Source: Paenibacillus taihuensis (GTDB taxonomy: Bacteria > Bacillota > Bacilli > Paenibacillales > Paenibacillaceae). From it: 64,000 bases of DNA. The stretch covers positions 103,223 to 167,222 of the forward strand of contig NZ_QTTN01000012.1 in NCBI RefSeq assembly GCF_003386535.1. The letters are read 5' to 3'. Below the pieces are notes generated by a model. That model was not told where the DNA came from. It ran no database searches and saw only the letters and a program-made list of their open reading frames with translations. The position numbers were made by a program, and so were the translations under genes. This document shows positions 34,585 through 43,478 of this stretch, in pieces; position 1 is the stretch's first letter, and every line of letters starts with the position of its first letter.

Positions 34585-35516
34585 TGCAGCTTGGACTGAT
34601 TGCTTTTACAATTGCTTTGTTCTGCTGCGTGTTTATCGTGTTTCGCAGCTTGCTAGACGTATGGCTGCATCACCAGCAGGTTGCTGGGCGGCTGAATTAC
34701 AAGCAGGATCAGCGGCTGGATGTGCGGATTTCCCGATATCTAGAACGGTTTGAGCGGCCGCATCGCCACTTGTCGGAGCTGCTCGAATCGCTGCATCTGA
34801 GTTGGCGTGTCAGCTCTGTTGCTGGACTGAGCCTGCTGCTGCTTCTTATCGGCTTATCATTCGGCGCACTATTCTTCCAAAGCTTGAAAGGCGTGCTGAT
34901 GCTCGGCGGTCTCTTCGTATCGCTGCCGTATATGACGCTGCGTTCGCTGCTCATTCACCGCCAGATGAAGACTCGCGTCGATTTCTTGCCGGCAGTGGAG
35001 CTGTTCTATCAATGCTGTCTCGTTAGCGGCGGGAGGCAAATTCGGGCAGCGCTGCAGCGGACTGTTGAGGAGAAAAGGCTGCTCGGACCCATGCAGGCGG
35101 TGTTCGAGCAGTTGTACCGGAATGTATCGGTGCGCGGCGATGATGAAGCGAGCCTGCGCATTTTTGCTGCTTCGCTCGGTCATGTATGGGCGGACTATTT
35201 CGTTAATATCGTTCGGGCGGGACTAGCAGAAGGGCATCCAATCGCCATGAATTTGAAGGACCTGATCGTCGATATGCGTAAAGCCCGCATCGCAAATCAA
35301 CAGGAACGTAACAAACTGCTCGAAATTCGAATTGCCAACTTCACGCCGGTGTTCTTTCTCATCCTGTTTATCGGCATCAACTGGCATTACAATCCGGATA
35401 ATGCGTACCAGTACTACATCGCTGATCAAGGTGGCCGGAACATGCTGCTGAATGCGGCGGTAATGATTTTCTGCTCCTTCGTGATGGGACTGTGGTTGTC
35501 TCGGAAGAGGATGTGA
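34581..35516 (+). CDS. tadB: Tad inner-membrane platform protein TadB
   Basis: Membrane protein of 311 residues with the T2SF domain. It has one N-terminal helix (about 4-22), a helix pair near 85-125, a cytoplasmic T2SF four-helix region (about 140-265; FLPAVELFYQCCLVSGGRQIRAAL), and two C-terminal helices (about 258-310). TadB and TadC form the platform on which the CpaF motor acts. ATG 34581 overlaps the cpaF stop as ATGATGA. The gene order cpaF-tadB-tadC is that of every Tad locus. Confidence 0.88.
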   Translation: MMQLGLIAFTIALFCCVFIVFRSLLDVWLHHQQVAGRLNYKQDQRLDVRISRYLERFERPHRHLSELLESLHLSWRVSSVAGLSLLLLLIGLSFGALFFQSLKGVLMLGGLFVSLPYMTLRSLLIHRQMKTRVDFLPAVELFYQCCLVSGGRQIRAALQRTVEEKRLLGPMQAVFEQLYRNVSVRGDDEASLRIFAASLGHVWADYFVNIVRAGLAEGHPIAMNLKDLIVDMRKARIANQQERNKLLEIRIANFTPVFFLILFIGINWHYNPDNAYQYYIADQGGRNMLLNAAVMIFCSFVMGLWLSRKRM

Positions 35517-35557
35517 GTGAGCTAGGCAGCGCTGAAGATAAGGAGGGGGCATAGCTC

Positions 35558-36448
35558 ATGAATGATTCGATCAGCCAAGTGGTCATGTGGGCTGCTCTTG
35601 CCGGGCAATACGTGCTTGGCTTCGTGTTCGCAGCCTCTCTGCTGCCGGTTATTCTGGCAAAACGGCCGCGATTCGCGCATCTCGCATTGATGCAGTGGCG
35701 CACGAGAACGGTCAGCGGCAGGTGGCTTGCTATCGCCAGAATTGACCGGGGAGACGCATCGTTTAAGGAGCGGGAGCGGCTGCTCGCGGGCTGCGGATTT
35801 ACCGGAGATGCTGCGCTGTATGTTTTGTTGCGCCGATTGTTTTTTGCAGGGATGCCGCTGTGGTGTCTAATGGCATATGGATTATCACTCATTGAAATTC
35901 GCGGAATACCGCGTGTTGCCGCACCACTGATGCTGGTGATCGTAGTGCTGCTTCTGCTGTGGGATCAGGCGTGGCTGGATGCGATTCGCAGGACGCGGGC
36001 AGAACGAATGACGAAAGAAATCTACATCGTTAGCAATCAGCTGCTCTATCTGGCAGGTTCCTCGCTTCATATTCATACGAAGCTCATGCGTTGTCTGCCT
36101 TATACCCGCACAATGCGAAGCGAGATGCAGATGCTGCTTGGCGAGTGGTATCACGATGCAGAAGGTGCGCTGCGCCGGCTCAAGCTGCGGCTCGGAACTG
36201 AGGAAGGCTTAAGCTTCGTGGAGACGATTGATTCGCTGCGGCTTCATGAGAGCGAGCATTATTACGAGCTGCTGCGCGAGCGGATTCAGGATTATAAGGA
36301 GAAGCTGGAGCTGGCGAAGAACAGCAGGAAGGAGTCGACCTCTTACTTCTTGTTCGTGCTCGCGGGGCTTCCGATTATGTATACGTTTCAAATTTTTATC
36401 TATCCATGGGTTAGAGAAGGACAGAAATTGTTTAGTACTTTAAACTAA
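35558..36448 (+). CDS. tadC: Tad inner-membrane platform protein TadC
   Basis: Second platform protein, 296 residues. It has an N-terminal helix (about 10-30), a helix pair near 88-130, a cytoplasmic segment with GSSLHIHTKLMRCLPYTRTMRSEM and a C-terminal helix near 265-285. It is the partner of TadB in the fixed order seen in Tad clusters. It has a strong ribosome site (AAGGAGGGGG) and a 41-bp gap from tadB. The sequence is diverged, so the call depends partly on position. Confidence 0.8.
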   Translation: MNDSISQVVMWAALAGQYVLGFVFAASLLPVILAKRPRFAHLALMQWRTRTVSGRWLAIARIDRGDASFKERERLLAGCGFTGDAALYVLLRRLFFAGMPLWCLMAYGLSLIEIRGIPRVAAPLMLVIVVLLLLWDQAWLDAIRRTRAERMTKEIYIVSNQLLYLAGSSLHIHTKLMRCLPYTRTMRSEMQMLLGEWYHDAEGALRRLKLRLGTEEGLSFVETIDSLRLHESEHYYELLRERIQDYKEKLELAKNSRKESTSYFLFVLAGLPIMYTFQIFIYPWVREGQKLFSTLN

Positions 36449-36473
36449 TCGAATTTACTGGAGGCGCTAGAAG

Positions 36474-36626
36474 ATGAGAAATATATTGATCACTGTCATG
36501 ATGCTGGTTGTCGTTGTGCTGCTGTTTAATACTGTCGTAGCCAAGGACTCGACAGGAACACATGATGAGATTGAATCGCAGGGTTCGAATGCGAATACGA
36601 AGATCGGCTCGGTCGTGTTTCCTTAA
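36474..36626 (+). CDS. Small single-helix protein, candidate pilin-like subunit (50 residues)
   Basis: Fifty-residue ORF: a short basic start (MRNIL), a hydrophobic stretch (about 5-22, ITVMMLVVVVLLFNTVV), then a polar tail rich in Ser, Thr, Asn and Asp. GGAGG lies nine bases upstream of the start. It sits directly after tadC, where Flp pilins or TadE-like minor pilins are coded in other Tad loci. It lacks the Gly-(Phe/Leu/Tyr...)-Glu motif that prepilin peptidase normally cuts in Flp pilins, so a true Flp identity is not supported. It is too short to be found by default ORF cut-offs. Confidence 0.6.
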   Translation: MRNILITVMMLVVVVLLFNTVVAKDSTGTHDEIESQGSNANTKIGSVVFP

Positions 36627-36644
36627 CGGAATGGAGGGGGCAAT

Positions 36645-36791
36645 ATGCGCGCGATTTTGATGACAATGCTGCTCATTGTCGTTGTCCTCGTCATTTATTC
36701 GAATGTCACCGGAGGCGAGAAGGGCACCAAGAAGCAGCTTGTGCAAGCAGGTGCTCACATGCAGGAACGGATCGCGGGCATGAGTCCATGA
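36645..36791 (+). CDS. Small single-helix protein, candidate pilin-like subunit (48 residues)
   Basis: Forty-eight residues: MRAILMT, a hydrophobic helix to about residue 18 (MLLIVVVLVIYS), then an N/G/K/Q-rich tail. It has a ribosome site (GGAGGGGG, spacing about 5) and starts 18 bp after the previous small gene. Its stop overlaps the next gene as ATGA, so translation is coupled. Its similar start and size to the previous gene suggest the two are diverged copies, with the same missing processing motif. Role unknown. Confidence 0.6.
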   Translation: MRAILMTMLLIVVVLVIYSNVTGGEKGTKKQLVQAGAHMQERIAGMSP

Positions 36792-37213
36792 AGAGCCTGC
36801 TAGTCTTTATTTTGCTTGCTGCGATGATGTGCTGGTTCATGTTCAGCCCGATCTACAAGCATGTGCTCATTGTGAGACAAGCTGTGCTGCAGCAGGAAGT
36901 GGACTACCTGCTCGAAGTGGGAGCGAATGGCGATCATGGTTACATCAATAGTCAGATGCTGCAGGAGGCGAAGGTTCGGCTTGCAGCATTCGGACTGAAG
37001 CCGGCATCCATCACGTTTGAAGTGAGTGCAGGCGGCGGGGCGGATGCTACGAATGCTGCTGCGCCTCTTCCTAGAGGGACAGCGCTGTCGTTGAAAGCCA
37101 GTTATCCGATTGAGGGTTTGTTCGCCATCGATCAGTTGATTGGCATTACACCGCCATCGGATTCGATGAAGCTAAGTGCTTCGGGCATGAAGATGAGCGA
37201 ATATGTCCCTTAG
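36788..37213 (+). CDS. TadE-like/DUF4320-like membrane protein
   Basis: 141 residues with one N-terminal helix (about 4-20, LLVFILLAAMMCWFMF) and a soluble outside domain rich in beta strands and a Gly/Ala loop (SAGGGADATNAAAPLPRG). Size and plan are those of TadE-type pseudopilins, and the operon position fits, but there is no processing motif and sequence similarity to TadE is weak. DUF4320-type proteins have the same size and are an alternative. It is translationally coupled to the small gene before it. Confidence 0.55.
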   Translation: MKSLLVFILLAAMMCWFMFSPIYKHVLIVRQAVLQQEVDYLLEVGANGDHGYINSQMLQEAKVRLAAFGLKPASITFEVSAGGGADATNAAAPLPRGTALSLKASYPIEGLFAIDQLIGITPPSDSMKLSASGMKMSEYVP

Positions 37214-37240
37214 CGTGAGAAGGGGGCTGGAGCGAGAACG

Positions 37241-37723
37241 ATGTACAAGCTTGTGCTAGTGCTGATGATGATGGTTATTTGGATGTTGTTGCATGCCTCG
37301 CAGATGGATGAGGAAATGGCGATCAGCGCTCTTTTTCAAGGAAAGCACGCCGTCAATCGAGCCGCCCATGCCGCTGCCCAGCAGGTGGATCGTGCAGCGC
37401 TTGCGGATGGTCGTATGCACATCGATGAAGCTGCCGCGAGAGCGGAGGCGGACTTGTATTTGCAGCGTAACCTGCAGCTGGATACGCGAGGCGTGCCGCT
37501 GCCGGGTACTTTTCTGAAGGAACGCATAGAGGTCGCGGCGTTCGAAGTGATTAATGACGACGAGGCGTTTCCATATACGTATCGCAATGACAGCTTCGAT
37601 TACGAAGTGACGCTGCAGAAGCCGGGCGTGGTCTTGATCGCTCGCATTGTATATCCGCGCGTATTCAATGTAATCGCTCCAATCGAGTGGACAATCAAAG
37701 GAACAGCAGAGCTTACGTCTTAG
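37241..37723 (+). CDS. Tad-locus membrane protein of TadE/TadG type, unassigned
   Basis: 160 residues: N-terminal helix (about 3-17, KLVLVLMMMVIWMLLHAS), an Ala-rich amphipathic stretch (HAVNRAAHAAAQQVDRAALADG) and a C-terminal beta-rich domain ending IEWTIKGTAELTS. The Ala-rich heptad-like stretch resembles pilin-like helices. It is the last gene of the Tad-type operon (27 bp after the previous gene); the peptidase gene that follows starts 66 bp later. The precise family was not recognised. Confidence 0.55.
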   Translation: MYKLVLVLMMMVIWMLLHASQMDEEMAISALFQGKHAVNRAAHAAAQQVDRAALADGRMHIDEAAARAEADLYLQRNLQLDTRGVPLPGTFLKERIEVAAFEVINDDEAFPYTYRNDSFDYEVTLQKPGVVLIARIVYPRVFNVIAPIEWTIKGTAELTS

Positions 37724-37789
37724 TTGACTCAGCCGCTGTTCTTTTGTTGTAATGGAGGAAAATACGGCTTTACGCAAGGAGCGAACGCG

Positions 37790-39019
37790 GTGCACAGCAA
37801 TTTGGTGGCGACGATCGATAAGGATGAAGTATTGGCGCGAATCGTTCGGCTGCAGCAGTTGATGGCTGCTGAGCAAGTGGATGCTTTTCTAGTGACGCAG
37901 CATGTCGATTTATTCTATATAACGGGCTCGATGCAGGCTGGTTATGCTTTTATTCCCGCGGTGGGAACGCCGGTGTTCTATGTAAGGCGCAGCTTGGAGC
38001 GGGCGCAATTAGAGTCGGCTGTTCGGGTAGAGGCAATGCCGTCATTGCGCGGGTTTAAGGCGAAGCTGGAGCAGGATCATCCATCTGTGTTTGCTAGCGG
38101 CAATGGCGAGTCGGGAGTTCGGATTGCGACGGAGATGGATGTGCTGCCAGCGGCAAGCTATGCGCGACTCGTGGATGTCTTCGGCAGCGGCTGTGGGTTG
38201 GTGGACGGTTCATCGCTAATAAGGCGCGTGCGCATGGTGAAATCGCCATGGGAGGTAAGCCGGATCGAGGCGGCGGCACAGGTCGTGGCCGAAGCGCTTG
38301 TCGAAGCGACCTCCATCATTCGGGAGGGCATTACGGAGCTTGAGTTGATGGCTCGCATCGAGTATGAGATTCGGATGCGCGGGCATATCGGTTTGATGCG
38401 GACCCGCACGTATAACATGGAGATTACGACAGGCATGGTTGGAGCGGGCGAGGCGGTTGCGGTACCGAGTGCTTTTGACGGCCCGGCTGGCGGGCTGGGA
38501 CTTGGACCATCGTTTCCGCAGAGCACGAGCCGGAAGGTGATTACACGCGGGGAGCCGATTCTGATCGATATCGGCTGCTGCATCGATGGCTATGTCATTG
38601 ATCAGACCCGCACGGCGGTCATCGGCGGATTGCCTGATGATTTGGCTGCGGCATATGCGCAAGCGGAGCAGCTCATTCATCAGGCGGAGACAACGATGCG
38701 ACCGGGTATTGCGTGCGACAGCCTCTACGCGGATGCGCTTGCGGGCGCCGGTGCTGCAGGATTGGCCGATCACTTCATGGGGTACGGCATCAACCAAGTG
38801 AAATTCCTCGGCCACGGCATCGGACTTGAAGTCGATGAATGGCCGGTACTCGCCAAAGGCTTCAACACGCTGCTTGAACCGGGCATGGTGCTCGCGGTCG
38901 AGCCGAAGTTCACATTCCCCGGCCGCGGCGTCGTCGGCATCGAGAACAGCTACCTCATCACAGACGCCGGCTGCCGTCAGCTGACGCGCTCGCCGGAGGG
39001 GCTTATTGTAATCCCTTAG
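37790..39019 (+). CDS. M24-family aminopeptidase (Xaa-Pro peptidase type)
   Basis: Cytoplasmic metallopeptidase, 409 residues when started at GTG 37790, which has AAGGAG eight bases upstream; the longer frame from 37724 lacks a site. The N-terminal creatinase-type domain (about 10-150) precedes the pita-bread domain. All five metal ligands are visible: the two Asp in ILIDIGCCIDGYVIDQTRTAV, His in FLGHGIGLEVDEWP, Glu in VLAVEPKFTF and Glu in VGIENSYLI. It would hydrolyse Xaa-Pro dipeptides or peptides. No operon partner is evident. Hairpin family B fills the spacer downstream. Confidence 0.87.
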   Translation: MHSNLVATIDKDEVLARIVRLQQLMAAEQVDAFLVTQHVDLFYITGSMQAGYAFIPAVGTPVFYVRRSLERAQLESAVRVEAMPSLRGFKAKLEQDHPSVFASGNGESGVRIATEMDVLPAASYARLVDVFGSGCGLVDGSSLIRRVRMVKSPWEVSRIEAAAQVVAEALVEATSIIREGITELELMARIEYEIRMRGHIGLMRTRTYNMEITTGMVGAGEAVAVPSAFDGPAGGLGLGPSFPQSTSRKVITRGEPILIDIGCCIDGYVIDQTRTAVIGGLPDDLAAAYAQAEQLIHQAETTMRPGIACDSLYADALAGAGAAGLADHFMGYGINQVKFLGHGIGLEVDEWPVLAKGFNTLLEPGMVLAVEPKFTFPGRGVVGIENSYLITDAGCRQLTRSPEGLIVIP

Positions 39020-39072
39020 GCGGCTGAGATGTAGAGAGCCGCAGATTGTGCGATTCGCAAGGTAGATGCGTG

Positions 39073-39352
39073 CTGAGAGCGGCTTTTCCCGCTCTCGGGT
39101 GGCAAGTCGCCACGTTTGCGGCAGTGAGAGGGGCTTTTGCCTCTCTCACCAACAGTCGATTCCGACTGAGAGATCATATATGATCTCTCAGCAACCCATC
39201 CGCCCCATTTCCCAGCTGAGAGAGCAAATAAGCTCTCTCAGCGCTCAATCCACGCCACTTCCCCAGCATTTCACGCCCGAGAGACCCTATACGATCTCTC
39301 AGCCGACAACCATCATCAAATTCATGCTGAGAGGCCCAATTCGATCACTCAG
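39073..39352. repeat. Hairpin family B: six 26-nt palindromes in a row
   Basis: The 521-bp gap between the peptidase gene and uxuA holds six hairpins: 39073-39098, 39124-39149, 39166-39191 (a perfect palindrome), 39216-39241, 39278-39302 and 39327-39352. Most arms begin CTGAGAG or a variant and end CTCTCAG. Arms are up to 10 bp and loops about 6 nt, and starts are 42-62 bp apart. The inner bases differ from copy to copy but change on both arms together (for example CGG/CCG, ATC/GAT, AGC/GCT), so pairing is kept. There are no T tracts. Nothing else was seen in the gap. Confidence 0.88.
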
Positions 39353-39540
39353 CATTTTTCGCATACCATCCCACCAGCCCGCTTGACTCAAACACTGCAT
39401 TTCCCCACTACATTTAACTGTGGTTAAGCACATCCTCGAATCCGACTTTTATTGACCCGCGCTATGCTACAATTAGCTTGAAATTCCATGTAAACACAGC
39501 CAGCCCCACGCGAACATTCCTATTCCAAGAGGTGTAGAGC

Positions 39541-40593
39541 ATGCAAATGTCATTTCGGTGGTTCGGCCAAGGCGATCCGGTCACCTTGCAAAATATCCGC
39601 CAAATTCCTGGGGTTTCCGGCATCGTTACCGCGCTTTACGATGTGCCTGTCGGCGAAGCATGGCCGATGGAGTCCATCCTCGCGCTGAAACGGACGGTGG
39701 AAGCCGCGGACCTGCAAATCAGCGTTATTGAAAGCGTTCCCGTGCACGAGGACATCAAGCTAGGACGCCCGTCACGCGACCGACTCATTGAAAACTACAG
39801 TCAAACGATTAGCCGCCTAGGCGAGGCCGGCGTACCGGTCGTCTGCTACAACTTCATGCCGGTGTTCGATTGGACACGCTCCCAGCTTGCATTCCAGCTG
39901 CCGGACGGCTCGAACACGCTCACCTTCGAGGATGAGACGATCTCTCGCATGGACCCGGTCAAAGGCGATCTCTCGCTGCCCGGCTGGGATTCCAGCTATA
40001 CGAAAGAAGAGATGGGCCAGCTCATCGACGCTTACGCCGATGTGAACGAGGACCAACTCTGGAGCAACCTCGCGTATTTCCTTGAGCGCGTCATTCCGGT
40101 CGCGGAGGAAGCGGGCGTCGTCATGGCGATCCATCCGGACGATCCGCCATGGCCGATCTTCGGCTTGCCGCGCATCGTCAGCAACTTCGACCAGCTGCGC
40201 CGCCTGACCGAGCACGTCGACAGTCCGGCGAACGGCATTACGTTCTGCTCCGGCTCGCTCGGCGCGAACGAAGACAACGACCTCATCAAAATCATTCATC
40301 ATTTTGGCTCGCGCCGTAAACTTCATTTTGCCCATACACGCAATATCCTGCGCACCGGTCCGCGCTCCTTCCAGGAATCGGCGCATCTCTCCTCCACCGG
40401 CTCCATTGACATGGTCCGAGTGCTGGAGGCATTGTACGACACCGGCTTCACGGGTCCGCTCAGACCGGATCACGGCCGTATGATCTGGGGCGAGCAAGGC
40501 CGCCCGGGCTATGGCCTCTACGACCGCGCGCTTGGCGCGACTTACTTGAACGGCATCTGGGAAGCGATATCGAAGACGAAACCAAGGAGCTGA
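39541..40593 (+). CDS. uxuA: Mannonate dehydratase
   Basis: Converts D-mannonate to 2-keto-3-deoxygluconate in hexuronate (glucuronate) breakdown, Mn-dependent, 350 residues, normal for UxuA. Characteristic stretches include [58 protein letters not shown] and DHGRMIWGE, which carry the metal-binding residues. RBS AAGAGGTGTAGAGC precedes the start. It heads a set of seven genes to 46338. A reductase of SDR type at the end of the set could produce D-mannonate. No glucuronate isomerase (uxaC) or KDG kinase/aldolase gene is present, so the pathway must be completed elsewhere in the genome. Confidence 0.92.
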   Translation: MQMSFRWFGQGDPVTLQNIRQIPGVSGIVTALYDVPVGEAWPMESILALKRTVEAADLQISVIESVPVHEDIKLGRPSRDRLIENYSQTISRLGEAGVPVVCYNFMPVFDWTRSQLAFQLPDGSNTLTFEDETISRMDPVKGDLSLPGWDSSYTKEEMGQLIDAYADVNEDQLWSNLAYFLERVIPVAEEAGVVMAIHPDDPPWPIFGLPRIVSNFDQLRRLTEHVDSPANGITFCSGSLGANEDNDLIKIIHHFGSRRKLHFAHTRNILRTGPRSFQESAHLSSTGSIDMVRVLEALYDTGFTGPLRPDHGRMIWGEQGRPGYGLYDRALGATYLNGIWEAISKTKPRS

Positions 40594-40604
40594 CCACTAC
40601 CGCC

Positions 40605-41495
40605 ATGTCTCACAATCTTAAACTATCCGTATTCACCGTAGCCGCGCCGGACCTATCGCCAGAGCAGCTATGCGAAGCAGCGGCCGAGGCTGGCATCGAC
40701 GGCATCGAATGGCGCTGCAAAGAAACCGCGCCGCATCTGCTGAACGAGCAGCCGTCCTTCTGGGGCAATAACCGATGCACCCTCTCGCCGGGCGCAAGCG
40801 ATAACGAGATCAATCGTTTCGCTCAAGCCGCATCCGCACATAACAGGCAAGCGATTTCCGTTACGCCATACCTCGCGTGCGGCGATATCGAAGGCACCGA
40901 GCAAATCATGCGGCTCGCCAAGCGTCTGGGCGCAACGATGATTCGTGCCGGCGTACCGGGCTATGATCGCAGCCGCAATTACAACGAGCTCTTCGACCAA
41001 GCGACGGACTACTTACGGGAAGTCGAACAGCTCGCACGCACTTATAACGTCAAAGCAGTCATCGAAACGCACCACCAAACGATCGCGCCGAGCGCCTCTC
41101 TTGCGCACCGACTCGTTTCAACGTTCAATCCCGATCATATCGGGGTGCTGTACGATCCCGGCAACATGGTCTATGAAGGCTTCGAGAATTACCGGATGGG
41201 GCTCGAGCTGCTTGGCCCTTACCTTGCGCATGTTCATATGAAGAACGCAGGCTGGCAGCCGCCGACCGACACTCCGCAAGCAGCACAACAGGATCCGCTT
41301 CAACCGATCGAATGGAGCGCAGGCTGGCGTCCGATCGCGAACGGCCAAGTGCAGTGGAAGCAGGTGCTGCGCGACTTGAAGGCAGTCGGCTACGACGGCT
41401 GGCTGGGTCTGGAGGATTTTAGCCAAACCTATGATACACGCACGATGCTTCATACGTTTGCCAAACAAATACGAACTTGGATGGAGGAAATTTAA
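40605..41495 (+). CDS. Sugar phosphate isomerase/epimerase-like TIM barrel (1)
   Basis: AP-endonuclease-2/xylose-isomerase-like TIM barrel, 296 residues. Motifs: AAAEAGIDGIEWRCKE near the start, and metal-ligand regions VIETHHQTIAPSAS, GVLYDPGNMVYEG, AHVHMKNAGW and GLEDFSQTYDTRT. Starts eleven bases after uxuA with a weak ribosome site. Families of this kind isomerise or epimerise sugars, often acting on 3-keto or inositol derivatives. The substrate cannot be told. It is not close to the second barrel gene at 42669; the two are diverged paralogues of the same superfamily. Confidence 0.85.
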   Translation: MSHNLKLSVFTVAAPDLSPEQLCEAAAEAGIDGIEWRCKETAPHLLNEQPSFWGNNRCTLSPGASDNEINRFAQAASAHNRQAISVTPYLACGDIEGTEQIMRLAKRLGATMIRAGVPGYDRSRNYNELFDQATDYLREVEQLARTYNVKAVIETHHQTIAPSASLAHRLVSTFNPDHIGVLYDPGNMVYEGFENYRMGLELLGPYLAHVHMKNAGWQPPTDTPQAAQQDPLQPIEWSAGWRPIANGQVQWKQVLRDLKAVGYDGWLGLEDFSQTYDTRTMLHTFAKQIRTWMEEI

Positions 41496-41497
41496 CG

Positions 41498-42646
41498 ATG
41501 AAACAGCTTCGCCTAGGGATTATCGGTATCGGCAACATGGGCTCAGGCCACGCATCAATTTTGACATCGGGCAAAATCAAAGGTGCTGTCCTCGCCGCGG
41601 TTTGCGACGGCTTCGAAAGCAAGCGCGCTTGGGCACGCGAAACATACGGCGAGAAAGTTGCAGTATTCGAGAACTCCGCAGCAATGATCGATTCCGGACT
41701 CGTGGACGCAGTCATCGTCGCAACGCCGCATTATGACCATCCTTCCGAAGCGATCCATGCTTTCGGCAAAGGCATGCATGTCCTTATCGAGAAGCCGGCA
41801 GGCGTTTATGCGAAGCAAGTACGCGAGATGAACGAAGCGGCTGCAGCCAGCGGCAAAACGTTCGGCATCGTCTACAACCAGCGGATGAATCCGCTCTACC
41901 AGAAGCTTCGCGAAATGATTCAGTCCGGCGAGCTCGGCGAAGTGCGCCGCATCAACTGGATCATTACGAACTGGTACCGTACGCAGGCTTACTATGATTC
42001 CGGCACTTGGCGCGCAACTTGGGGCGGCGAAGGCGGCGGCGTGCTCATTAACCAATGCCCGCACAACCTCGACCTGTGGCAGTGGACGACAGGCATGATG
42101 CCGACTCGCATGCGCGCGTTCTGCCAATTCGGCAAGAATCGCGACATCGAGGTAGAGAACGAAGTGACTGCCTATGCGGAGTACGAGAACGGTGCGACTG
42201 CCGTGTTCATTACGTCGACCTCCGAAGCGCCGGGCACGAACAGGCTCGAAGTGGCAGGAAGCCGCGGCAAAATCGTCATCGAGGACGACAAAATGACATT
42301 CTGGCGCCTCCGCGAGGAAGAAGCGGCGTTCAACGCGCGCAATACGGTGCCTTTCGCATCGCCGGAATGCTGGAAGATCGACATTCCTAGCGGCGGACCT
42401 AGCCCTGAGCACGCAGGTATCCTCCAAAACTTCACGGACGCGGTACTGAACGGAACGCCGCTCGTTGCGCCTGGCGAAGAAGGGATTTTCGGCCTGACAC
42501 TCTCGAACGCGATGCATCTCTCGACTTGGATTGACGGCTGGGTCGACCTGCCGCTTGACGAAGAGCTGCACGAGGCGGAGCTGAACAAGCGAATCGCAAG
42601 CTCGAAATTCCAACGACCAACGACAGCGCCTGCTGCGACGAAATAA
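41498..42646 (+). CDS. Gfo/Idh/MocA-family oxidoreductase (1)
   Basis: NAD(P)-dependent sugar or inositol dehydrogenase, 382 residues. The start ATG 41498 has GGAGG upstream, so the first seven codons of the open frame are leader. The Rossmann part has GIIGIGNMGSGHASIL near residue 9 and the EKPAGVYAKQ motif at about 95-105. The C-terminal beta-sheet domain has the catalytic-type VLINQCPHNLDLWQW. It belongs to the uxuA set and follows the first TIM-barrel gene by only two bases. Substrate unknown. Confidence 0.87.
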   Translation: MKQLRLGIIGIGNMGSGHASILTSGKIKGAVLAAVCDGFESKRAWARETYGEKVAVFENSAAMIDSGLVDAVIVATPHYDHPSEAIHAFGKGMHVLIEKPAGVYAKQVREMNEAAAASGKTFGIVYNQRMNPLYQKLREMIQSGELGEVRRINWIITNWYRTQAYYDSGTWRATWGGEGGGVLINQCPHNLDLWQWTTGMMPTRMRAFCQFGKNRDIEVENEVTAYAEYENGATAVFITSTSEAPGTNRLEVAGSRGKIVIEDDKMTFWRLREEEAAFNARNTVPFASPECWKIDIPSGGPSPEHAGILQNFTDAVLNGTPLVAPGEEGIFGLTLSNAMHLSTWIDGWVDLPLDEELHEAELNKRIASSKFQRPTTAPAATK

Positions 42647-42668
42647 AAATATAAAGGAGTGATCCACC

Positions 42669-43478
42669 TTGTTCAAGAAGCAAATCGCCGCGCAGCTCTA
42701 CACGCTCCGCGACTACGCGAGAACAGCCGAAGAGCTCGATGCAACGCTTGCCAAAGTGAAAGCGATCGGCTACGACGCCGTACAGGTATCCGGTATCGGC
42801 CCAATTGAGCCGGACGAAGTGAAGCGTATTTGCGACGCCCACGGGCTTGCAATCTGCGCGACGCATGTATCCTACGAGCGGCTGCTGAATGATCTGGATG
42901 CGATCATCGCCCAGCATCAATCGTGGAATTGCAAATATGTCGGTCTCGGAGGCCTGCCGTCGCAATACCGCACAAGCCGCGAAGGCTACGAAGAGATGGC
43001 GACAATTCTCTGCGGTATCGGTTCGAAGCTGGCGGAAGCTGGGCTGGAGCTTGTGTATCACAATCATAAGTTCGAGTTCCAGAAGTTCAGCGGCGGCGTC
43101 ACGGGCATGGACCTTCTGCTTGAAGGCTCTACCCCACAGGGCGAGCCAGCTGCTTACAGCCTTGAGCTCGACACATACTGGGTGCAGGCGGGTGGCGCTG
43201 ACCCGGTCGCATGGATTCGCAAGTCGCAGCGGATGAAGGTTGTCCATCTGAAGGACATGGCGATCCAAGACGATCAGCAGAACTTCGCGGAGATTGGCGA
43301 GGGCAATCTGAACTGGGCGGCTATTATCGAAGCTTGCCGCGAGATCGGTGTCGAATGGTACGTTGTGGAGCAGGATACGTGCCAGCGCGATCCGTTCGAA
43401 AGCTTAGCGATCAGCTACAAGGCGCTGCAGCAATGGGTGTACCAAGAGGAGGAGCTGAAAGGCGATGTCACTGTTTAA
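42669..43478 (+). CDS. Sugar phosphate isomerase/epimerase-like TIM barrel (2)
   Basis: Second xylose-isomerase-like TIM barrel of the set, 269 residues. It starts with TTG 42669, nine bases after AAGGAG. Motifs: QLYTLRDYARTAEELDATLAKVKAIGYDAVQVSGIG, LVYHNHKFEFQ, SLELDTYWVQAGG, VVHLKDMA and WYVVEQDTCQRDPFE. These residues form a metal site like that of inosose dehydratase IolE and D-tagatose epimerases. The next gene starts inside its last codons. Its pairing with a Gfo/Idh enzyme fits oxidation-isomerisation or keto-sugar pathways. Substrate unknown. Confidence 0.85.
   Translation: MFKKQIAAQLYTLRDYARTAEELDATLAKVKAIGYDAVQVSGIGPIEPDEVKRICDAHGLAICATHVSYERLLNDLDAIIAQHQSWNCKYVGLGGLPSQYRTSREGYEEMATILCGIGSKLAEAGLELVYHNHKFEFQKFSGGVTGMDLLLEGSTPQGEPAAYSLELDTYWVQAGGADPVAWIRKSQRMKVVHLKDMAIQDDQQNFAEIGEGNLNWAAIIEACREIGVEWYVVEQDTCQRDPFESLAISYKALQQWVYQEEELKGDVTV

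Noticed and set aside
39073..39352. Regularly spaced 26-nt elements could be read as a CRISPR array.
   Set aside because: The elements are hairpins with variable stems, not identical repeats; spacers are irregular; no cas genes are present.
39460..39490. TTGACC followed by TACAAT before uxuA looked like a promoter.
   Set aside because: Only 10 bp separate the two boxes, so they cannot form one sigma-A promoter.
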